Source: CAYGTK01 sp964352775
GTDB lineage: Bacteria; Bacteroidota; Bacteroidia; Chitinophagales; CAIOSU01
Assembly (NCBI GenBank): GCA_964352775.1
Contig: CAYGTK010000235.1
Span: forward strand, 1 to 5,493
Length of the DNA: 5,493 bases
Direction of reading: 5' to 3'
Part shown: positions 1 to 5,493 of the stretch, in pieces
How the letters are laid out: each line of letters opens with the position of its first letter
Position numbering within the stretch: the stretch's first letter is position 1
Position numbers and translations under genes: made by a program
Notes under the pieces: generated by a model
The model's input: only the letters and a program-made list of their open reading frames with translations
Databases searched by the model: none
What the model was told of the DNA's origin: nothing

Positions 1-153
1 ACTTATTGTACAGGTAGTATCGGCTTAAAGCCTTTACAGGTCTTGCTTTTCTAGTTGTCAATAGACTACCAGTATTGCTGTTTTTGTGATCAAATGATGA
101 GTTTGTTTAGCTGATAGTACGCCCCGTTTGCGGTCGTTAAACTCAAATTACTT

Positions 154-174
154 GATATGCCTATCGGCATTATC
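154..174. repeat. Small inverted repeat (hairpin) in the leader region
   Basis: ATGCC (157-161) and GGCAT (166-170) pair around a TATC loop. The stem extends by GAT (154-156) with ATC (172-174) past one bulged T at 171. No T run follows it, so it is not a convincing terminator. It lies just upstream of the sigma70-like promoter, where it could be an operator or the end of an upstream transcript. Its function is unknown. Confidence 0.35.
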
Positions 175-180
175 TCACTA

Positions 181-209
181 TTGATATTTAATTATTTAAC
201 CCCTATAAT
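181..209 (+). promoter_or_regulatory. Candidate sigma70-like promoter of the fibre-protease operon
   Basis: TTGATA at 181-186 and TATAAT at 204-209 are separated by exactly 17 bases, which is a near-perfect classical -35/-10 pair about 34 bases before the start codon at 243. Initiation would fall near 215-217 and leave a short A/T-rich leader. The caveat is that the primary sigma factor of Bacteroidota usually prefers a TTG / TAnnTTTG pair, and the whole stretch is A/T-rich, so a match can arise by chance. A weaker match to that other consensus, TTG at 75-77 and TGAGTTTG at 98-105 with 20 bases between, lies further upstream. Confidence 0.35.
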
Positions 210-242
210 GAAAAACATTATTAATAACTAAACTTAATTACG

Positions 243-1586
243 ATGAAAAAGATTAAAATTTTATTTGCGACCCTATTGGTAGGACTCTTCTCTGTGTCGG
301 TTTACGCACAAACGAACTATGTATCCAAATTTAACGCATCATCAGTTCAAGTCCAGAGCCAGATATTTGATAATGGAACTTATGTTGGTATAGGTAATAA
401 CACACCATTTAGCGGTGCCAAATTAAGAGTGGATTACAACGAATCACTTTCATCTGGTTCGCGTAACTACATTATGGCAGAGCTTTCTGCTAATGGTGTT
501 AGTGGAATTTGCGATGTAAGTGGTCGCTTAGGCCAAGTTGTTGTTAACTCTAATAATGCTGGTATTTCATCAGTAAGAGGTATTGTCACAAACCTTACGC
601 AAGTAGGCAACTCAGGAAGCGTTACTAGTACGGTTGTTGGTGGTAGATTCGAAAACACTATTAATGATCCCGTTGTATCGGCAAAAGCAGCTAATGGAGA
701 ATACTATATTGGCGGGTCGATAAGTCAACTCAGTGGTAGTATTACTACTTATCCTTCTATTGGTGCAGTTGCTGCGGTAATAGGTCAAGATAATATTAAT
801 GCTTCTGGTACCTACGCAGGATACTTTCAGGGTAAAGGCCACTTTACCGGTGATCTAAGTACCGAGGGAGGGCTTAATGTAGACGGTACTGGTTTCTTTA
901 AGGACTTTGTATATATTGGTTTCACTGATCCATCGCTTGATGGAGAGCTAAGAGTATTTGGAGAGACTCATGTACTGAAAGCAAGCAATTCAAACAATGT
1001 TAAAGTCTCCTCAGTAGGCCAGAATAAAAACTCAGGTGCGGAAAGCCGATTGCTATATACTATTCCTTGGCTTGGTGATGGTGGTTATACTAGCCTTGCG
1101 GAAGAGGGTGATGTAGGTTTAATATGGACAGATCTAGAAGCCGCTTCAAACAGAAACCTAGATGCGGGTTTAGTTATCGCTCCTCATAACGTTGCAGATA
1201 GAGGTATTCGTATAGCAGCCAATGGCCACGTACAAGTAGGGGCTGAATGGTATACCGGTACAGGAACCTTAACTGAAGATGCAAGAATGAGTGTAGATGG
1301 TGCTTTAATAGCTAAAGAAGTATTGGTTACCACCACTGGCTGGGCTGACTATGTATTTGAAGATGACTATCAACTGATGGATATGAATACGCTAGCAAGC
1401 TACATTGAAGTGAATAACCATTTGCCTGATGTGCCTTGTACAGATGAAGTAATGGACCAAGGAGTTAACATAGGCGAAATGCAGGCTATTCTATTGAAAA
1501 AGATAGAAGAGCTAACGCTATATACCTTACAACAGCAACAGCAAATTGAAAGCTTAAAGTCTGAAATTCAAAATACTAAAGGATGA
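243..1586 (+). CDS. Secreted fibre-like protein with Bacteroidota C-terminal coiled-coil module
   Basis: A 447-residue exported protein of the kind often labelled 'tail fiber domain-containing' in Bacteroidota; no enzymatic role is visible. Residues 1-22 form a signal peptide (MKK start, hydrophobic core, VYA before Q23). Residues 25-56 carry the phylum-typical opening NYVSKF...IFDNGTYVGIGNNTP. Residues 65-340 are Gly/Ser/Asn/Val-rich, probably beta-structured, and I do not recognise them beyond a fibre-like stretch near 188-220 (AGYFQGKGHFTGDLS). Residues 365-413 contain W367, the Asp/Tyr-rich VFEDDYQLM, HLPDVP (393-398) and GVNIGEM (407-413), followed by a heptad-like helix with five glutamines (430-434) that should trimerise or dimerise. 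There is no SDxRLK-type S74 autoprotease site and no T9SS sorting domain, so its anchoring is unclear. The start is fixed by the signal peptide and has no Shine-Dalgarno sequence, as is usual in this phylum. It overlaps the protease gene by 4 bp, which implies an operon. Confidence 0.88.
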   Translation: MKKIKILFATLLVGLFSVSVYAQTNYVSKFNASSVQVQSQIFDNGTYVGIGNNTPFSGAKLRVDYNESLSSGSRNYIMAELSANGVSGICDVSGRLGQVVVNSNNAGISSVRGIVTNLTQVGNSGSVTSTVVGGRFENTINDPVVSAKAANGEYYIGGSISQLSGSITTYPSIGAVAAVIGQDNINASGTYAGYFQGKGHFTGDLSTEGGLNVDGTGFFKDFVYIGFTDPSLDGELRVFGETHVLKASNSNNVKVSSVGQNKNSGAESRLLYTIPWLGDGGYTSLAEEGDVGLIWTDLEAASNRNLDAGLVIAPHNVADRGIRIAANGHVQVGAEWYTGTGTLTEDARMSVDGALIAKEVLVTTTGWADYVFEDDYQLMDMNTLASYIEVNNHLPDVPCTDEVMDQGVNIGEMQAILLKKIEELTLYTLQQQQQIESLKSEIQNTKG

Positions 1587-3454
1587 GAGGGGCTATAATA
1601 TTATTTGCGCTTTTGGTAGCGCAAATAGCAGCGCTTGCTCAAGGAGTTGGCGATGCTACGGGATACTTGTTCAAGGAAATACCTGAAGGCACATCTATTG
1701 AGGAAAGTTCTCAAGCAATTCTTGAAAAGGTTGTAATACCAAAAGCTTCAAAGTATTGGGTTGTTAAAGGTGAGTTTGATTTAAGAGTGGAAGTTCCAAC
1801 AAGTTTCACCTTACTGCCTGCTTTACCTATGCAGTTCACTCTTGAAGAAAAAGTGCCTAAACCTGGTAGACAGATCTTAAACTATATGGGTAGTAAAAGG
1901 GAAGACCTATTCTTTGTAGTAACAGAGGAGGGGATAAGTGGAGATATAAGGATCTTTACAGATTATTACAGAATTACTGATATTGGTAATGAGCTTAAGG
2001 TGATATTTAAGGTAGATCATAAGCATGCTGGTAATTATTGTACTACAACTTACACTGGTACAGAAAATGGTTCTGGTAATGATGATTATGGTGATCATGA
2101 GCATGGAGTGGAGGATATTGATACTGATGGAGCTTTCTCCGATCAATTCTTCGATCAAGCAAATGCGAGAACATCATCCGAGAATATTGAATGTAACCTC
2201 CGTTTGTTAGTGTTATATACACCTGCAGCAAAGTTGAATGTAACAAACATTCGCACCAATATTTTTGCCTCTGTAGAAAGGATGAACCGATCTTTAAATA
2301 ACAGTGATATAACTGATGATGTTGAAGTTGTTTATATAGGGGAGACCAACTATACCGAAGTGGGTCACGATGGTGTTTCACTATCTCCTGATCTTGAAAA
2401 TTTTCAAGATGATTCTGATGGAGATATGGACGAAGTTCATACTTTACGAGATAGGTACAGAGCAGATATGTGTGTGCTAATGTATGAAGAAGTGTCAACT
2501 ACGGGATTGCTAGGGCAGGCATTTGCTATCGATGCACAAGAAGATGAAGCATTCTGCATTGTTGATGTTGTTGGAGATGTAGGCTTGCCTGTGTTTGAAC
2601 ATGAGCTGGGCCATTTATTAGGAGGAATTCATGATAATACATCTACCCCTAGTAACTTTCCCTTTCCAGAAGCAAGAGGATTTGTTAATAGTATCGTAAA
2701 TAATGAGTTCAAAACCATTATGTCTGTTATTTCATCAATAGATTATATAGAGCATTACTCCAATCCTGATGTTGATATTTTAAACGGTAGTGGTATTCCA
2801 GTAGCTACGGGTGTTGCTAACCAGAGAGAAGCTGCGCTTGTGCTAGGCTCTACTACTGTACCTGATGCCATTCAATTCAGGTTAATCCCCTTTAATGTTT
2901 CGATAACAGCTGAAACAAGTGGTTCTTTAGATCTTAGAGATGCTACTGCTGAGAATCAAATATCTACAAGTGGTAGCGTAGTTCTTAATACTGGTAGCCA
3001 GGTAAGTTATAGGGCTGGTAAGGAGATACTATTAAACAACGCTTTCCACGCCAAATCGGGTGCAACATTCGAAGCTCAGATACAAACGGTAGATAACTGT
3101 TCTAGTTCTCTAAAATTGGCCTTGGCTGATCAAGAAAGTACTACAGAAAGTTCCACTTTAGTATCTATTGAAGAAAATGTTGCCCAAGAAAAGTTCAACG
3201 TTTACCCCAACCCATTTGCTAATGAGTTCAACGTGAATTTTTATTTGGCTGAAGACCAGAATGTAGATATTATTCTTTACGACTTAGCTGGTAAGGAAGT
3301 ATATCGCGCTATGAAAGATCGGGACATGAAAGCGGGCGAACATCTGTTGTCCATTTCTACTTTCGACTTGCAAGCGGGTATGTATATTCTAAAACTGTAC
3401 ACTCCTGAAAAGCAGTATACCCAAAAAGTGTCTAAAATGGCTGCCGATAGGTAG
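1583..3454 (+). CDS. Secreted reprolysin-like zinc metalloprotease with T9SS type A sorting domain
   Basis: A 623-residue secreted metzincin endopeptidase; the substrate is unknown. The signal peptide spans residues 1-19 (ALA before Q20). A prodomain runs to about residue 200 and includes a His/Asp-rich stretch (145-183) with C152. The catalytic domain (about 203-430) opens with the family-typical LRLLVLYTPAA, continues through DEVHTLRDRYRAD (283-295), and carries the zinc motif HEXXHXXGXXHD with H340, E341, H344, G347, H350 and D351. M380 in KTIM is the likely Met-turn, and HYSNPDV (391-397) matches a segment conserved after it in bacterial relatives. Residues 441-502 form a beta module with AGKEILLNNAFHAKSGATF, like the '3-coathanger stack' region often found before sorting domains. 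Residues 539-620 are a type A T9SS signal (YPNPF, YDLAGKEV, AGMYILKLY), implying outer-membrane export and attachment or release. All catalytic residues are present, so it is probably active. The ATGA overlap suggests translational coupling to the fibre gene. Confidence 0.93.
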   Translation: MRGAIILFALLVAQIAALAQGVGDATGYLFKEIPEGTSIEESSQAILEKVVIPKASKYWVVKGEFDLRVEVPTSFTLLPALPMQFTLEEKVPKPGRQILNYMGSKREDLFFVVTEEGISGDIRIFTDYYRITDIGNELKVIFKVDHKHAGNYCTTTYTGTENGSGNDDYGDHEHGVEDIDTDGAFSDQFFDQANARTSSENIECNLRLLVLYTPAAKLNVTNIRTNIFASVERMNRSLNNSDITDDVEVVYIGETNYTEVGHDGVSLSPDLENFQDDSDGDMDEVHTLRDRYRADMCVLMYEEVSTTGLLGQAFAIDAQEDEAFCIVDVVGDVGLPVFEHELGHLLGGIHDNTSTPSNFPFPEARGFVNSIVNNEFKTIMSVISSIDYIEHYSNPDVDILNGSGIPVATGVANQREAALVLGSTTVPDAIQFRLIPFNVSITAETSGSLDLRDATAENQISTSGSVVLNTGSQVSYRAGKEILLNNAFHAKSGATFEAQIQTVDNCSSSLKLALADQESTTESSTLVSIEENVAQEKFNVYPNPFANEFNVNFYLAEDQNVDIILYDLAGKEVYRAMKDRDMKAGEHLLSISTFDLQAGMYILKLYTPEKQYTQKVSKMAADR

Positions 3455-3481
3455 TTTATCTGAAAGAGAAATAGATACGCG

Positions 3482-3511
3482 AAGGGCCGCCCAGCTGGGC
3501 GGCCCTTTTTT
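3482..3511 (+). terminator. Rho-independent terminator of the fibre-protease operon
   Basis: AAGGGCCGCCCAG (3482-3494) is followed directly by its exact reverse complement CTGGGCGGCCCTT (3495-3507), a perfect 26-bp palindrome that folds as a GC-rich stem with an AGCT loop. A run of six T (3506-3511) follows on the + strand. It starts 28 bases after the protease stop codon. On the - strand only two T follow the stem, so it would be a weaker terminator for the convergent gene, although an A run precedes it there and it may act from both sides. Confidence 0.9.
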
Positions 3512-3550
3512 ATGCTGAAGGGTATCTGTAAAATTAGCACTGCGACTAAA

Positions 3551-3597
3551 GCAGAATGTATCTCTGCAAGTTAAGCTTATTGCTAGGTATAATAAGC
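3551..3597. repeat. Two weak hairpins in the convergent intergenic region
   Basis: GCTTATT (3575-3581) pairs perfectly with AATAAGC (3591-3597) around a 9-base loop, and GCAGA (3551-3555) pairs with TCTGC (3563-3567) around a 7-base loop. Both lie just after the stop of the - strand gene and would be in its 3' untranslated region. Neither is followed by a T run. They could be RNA-stabilising or chance structures. Confidence 0.25.
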
Positions 3598-3629
3598 GCT
3601 GTACATAGAGGAGCTTGTGTTGCGCGCTT

Positions 3630-5493
3630 CTACCTATTCACCTCAATAGTAGCACTACTGCGCACCACTGTGCTACCGCCATTATCTTGATGGAAGGTGT
3701 CGGTATTTAGCTTACGCGATGTTGGTATTTCGAGGTTTCCGCTTACTACATCAGTAGTGTTAGCCACACTCATATCATCCACAGAAGGCATCACCGTAAC
3801 TGTGGCCGAGTTTACTTCTACATCGTAAAAGGGTTGTCCGTTGCTTTGCACTAGGGTAGTGGCTGCGCCGTCAAATATCACGTTGTTGTTGCCGTGGGTG
3901 AAAGTAGCACCAGTATTGGTCCAGTCACCTTTTACGGTTATGTCGAAACCAGCAGCATCTAAAGTTCCAGCAAGCAGATCAATGTCATTGTTAACAGTAA
4001 TAGCTACTCCCAAGTCTACCGATCCAGTATTGTTGATCTCCGTATTCCAAATATCAATAGTCCCCGATCCAAGTACATCTTGAGTGCCAGCTCCTGAAAA
4101 TTTAAGCATTCCAGCGCTGCTATAGTTCAGGTCTAAAGTACCATCTACTAGCATGCCTCCCTTAATTTCTAGGCCAGTCCCATTGTCGTACCCAACATTG
4201 TAGTTAGCTGGAGATAGAGCTGGGTCGGCCTCAATTTCAAAGGTGTTTCCAGCTTCGATATAAAGATGGCCCTCTACTATCATAGGCTGGGCGTTGAAGT
4301 TGTTATTTAGCACAGTAACGGTTCCTGATCCTGTTGTACCTAGGTTTAGGTCTCCCTTAACGGTAGCGTAGCCTGTTGCTCCGCTTAGTATAGTACTTAA
4401 GGCATCCCATGCGTAATTACCAGTGTTGGCGGTATTCTCAAAGTATAGGTTGGGGTAATACATATCAATGGCCTCTGTAACGGGGCTTCCATCGCCATTG
4501 TAGCGATAGTGCCAACTAGCAGCAGCGGGTATGTTGCTCATACCGCCCTCATAAAAGTCGCGATATACGGTAACGCTCGAGGTATTGGTTTTAATGATGG
4601 TAGCATCGGCGCCCATTCGCCAGCTAGCATCGTTGGCCGTGCCTGTGTTATCTTCAAAGTCTACACCGTTCGTAGTTGTACCGCGGTCTAGTAGTGTTCC
4701 GTACAGCAAAAAGTCGATGCTTACATCGCCATCTAATATGGTAAGTAGGCTTGTGGTAGAGATCTCTAACGAGGCACCGTTTTCCACGGTTAATTTATCT
4801 ACCGATATGTCCGTATCTAACACCACATTGTCGCCATCTATTATGATCACCTCATCAGAGTTGGTAGCGGTAGGGTAACTACATGCGGCCGACCATGGTC
4901 CAGCAGCAGTATTGGCCATTTCCCAAATGGAAATAGTGGTCCAATCGCCATCAGTGGTACTTCTGTAAACTGGTAATCCATCTGCGGAGTATTGGGCAGC
5001 ATTACTATACTTAGTACACGACCCAGAAGATACCTCGCAGTAGAATTGATAACTATCATAAGGGCCTACCGTGCCTGTAATACTTAGTGAGTTGGTGGTA
5101 GCTCCACTTATTGTTGCGCCAGGTAGCGTACTTAGTAGTGTCCACCCAGCGGCAGAACCGTCGTTGTAATACCATTGGTAACTTAATGCCGCAGAACCAC
5201 TAGCGTCAATATCCATGGCTATGGAAGCACAACCACCCGCATCATCAGGTTGGTCGTTTATATCAATAGCAGGACCTGCTGCATAGGGGCTAGTGCCTAG
5301 GTCAGCACAGGTTTCAATACTCACATTATCCCATTCTGAAGCATTGTAAGTAGCAGACGGACCCGTTACCGTAGCTTTTCTAGATTGAGAGAAACCCGCA
5401 CCCGAGCCTGGATTCTCTACAAAGTCGATAGTAGTTCCTGACAAGCGGAGCATTATTTCATCGTTCCCGTTAAAACCACCCGCAGTATTCGAT
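3630..5493 (-). CDS. Large modular surface protein (lamin-tail, Ig-like, beta-repeat), 5' end outside window
   Basis: The frame stays open to the right edge, so the ATG at 5453 is internal and the true start lies beyond; at least 620 residues are visible. Counting from that Met, the edge to about residue 57 (GGFNGNDEIML just before it, then SRKATVTGPSATYNASEW) resembles the end of a lamin-tail domain as found in Bacteroidota exported proteins. Residues 60-157 look like an Ig/PKD-like domain, with QPDDAGGC, SYQWYYN and YQFYCEVSSGSC. Residues 160-195 contain a GDWTTISIWE motif that commonly precedes repeat regions. Residues 200-605 are repetitive Gly/Asn/Thr-rich beta strands (VKGDLNLG, VEGHLYIEAGNTFEIE, LAGTLDAAGFDITVKGDWTNTG) that probably form a beta-solenoid. 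This suggests a cell-surface adhesin or matrix protein, not an enzyme. It stops at EVNR inside the repeats with no T9SS sorting domain. Its codons look more GC-rich than those of the two + strand genes by eye. Confidence 0.8.
   Translation of the reverse strand, partial: SNTAGGFNGNDEIMLRLSGTTIDFVENPGSGAGFSQSRKATVTGPSATYNASEWDNVSIETCADLGTSPYAAGPAIDINDQPDDAGGCASIAMDIDASGSAALSYQWYYNDGSAAGWTLLSTLPGATISGATTNSLSITGTVGPYDSYQFYCEVSSGSCTKYSNAAQYSADGLPVYRSTTDGDWTTISIWEMANTAAGPWSAACSYPTATNSDEVIIIDGDNVVLDTDISVDKLTVENGASLEISTTSLLTILDGDVSIDFLLYGTLLDRGTTTNGVDFEDNTGTANDASWRMGADATIIKTNTSSVTVYRDFYEGGMSNIPAAASWHYRYNGDGSPVTEAIDMYYPNLYFENTANTGNYAWDALSTILSGATGYATVKGDLNLGTTGSGTVTVLNNNFNAQPMIVEGHLYIEAGNTFEIEADPALSPANYNVGYDNGTGLEIKGGMLVDGTLDLNYSSAGMLKFSGAGTQDVLGSGTIDIWNTEINNTGSVDLGVAITVNNDIDLLAGTLDAAGFDITVKGDWTNTGATFTHGNNNVIFDGAATTLVQSNGQPFYDVEVNSATVTVMPSVDDMSVANTTDVVSGNLEIPTSRKLNTDTFHQDNGGSTVVRSSATIEVNR

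Noticed and set aside
1..54. Possible 3' end of an upstream + strand gene (open frame to TAG at 52-54)
   Set aside because: Only 17 codons are visible and they match nothing I recognise. Chance is as likely.
208..231. Seven-codon upstream frame MKNIINN before the fibre gene
   Set aside because: It overlaps the candidate -10 box, is A/T-driven and has no attenuator-like structure after it, so I do not call it a gene or leader peptide.
2411..2434. Asp-rich DSDGDMDEV in the protease as a calcium-binding EF-hand or dockerin loop
   Set aside because: It leads straight into the DEVHTLRDRYRAD segment that is typical of this protease family, is present once only, and has no helix pair around it. 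It is better explained as part of the catalytic domain.
2043..2498. Open frame of 151 codons on the - strand inside the protease gene
   Set aside because: It is antisense to a well-supported catalytic and prodomain region, its protein is His/Leu/Gln-rich with no recognisable domain, and it has no promoter or spacing of its own. It is a shadow of the Asp- and Val-rich + strand coding.
3482..3507. Palindrome as an insertion-sequence end or attachment site
   Set aside because: There is no transposase, matching distal repeat or target duplication, and the T run right after it fits a terminator.
4585..4878. Open frame of 97 codons on the + strand inside the surface protein gene
   Set aside because: The Ser/Val-rich product is what antisense reading of Thr/Asp/Asn-rich repeats gives. 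It has no motif, signal peptide or promoter.

Overview
The window looks like a chromosomal piece of a Bacteroidota bacterium, probably a free-living, gliding or polymer-degrading type. The evidence is protein families that are typical of that phylum: a Por/type IX secretion (T9SS) C-terminal sorting domain on a secreted metalloprotease, a fibre-like protein with the phylum's characteristic VGIG..TP and HLPDVP...GVNIGEM motifs, and a large Ig/lamin-tail/beta-repeat surface protein. Starts lack Shine-Dalgarno sequences and sit in A/T-rich leaders, which also fits. I cannot place it below phylum level.

Layout. Positions 1-242 are a non-coding, A/T-rich leader with a small hairpin and a sigma70-like promoter. 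Positions 243-1586 (+) encode a secreted fibre-like protein. Its stop overlaps the start of the next gene (1583-3454, +) by 4 bp (ATGA). That second gene encodes a secreted metzincin protease of the reprolysin-like type, with prodomain, HEXXHXXGXXHD catalytic site, a small beta 'coathanger'-type module and a T9SS sorting domain. A perfect 26-bp GC-rich palindrome followed by a T run (3482-3511) ends this two-gene unit. Positions 3630-5493 (-) hold the 3' part of a large convergent gene for a modular surface protein; its 5' end lies beyond the right edge.

How they fit together. All three products are predicted to be exported. The first two are almost certainly co-transcribed and translationally coupled, so the fibre-like protein and the protease are probably made together and may act together at the cell surface; that functional link is inference. 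The third gene is a separate, convergent unit. It ends inside a beta-repeat region without the sorting domain expected of such proteins, so it may be truncated. I saw no RNA genes, CRISPR arrays, insertion sequences or defence genes. The most interesting points are the coupled fibre-protease pair, the His/Asp-rich stretch with a cysteine in the protease prodomain, and the missing C-terminal signal of the convergent gene.
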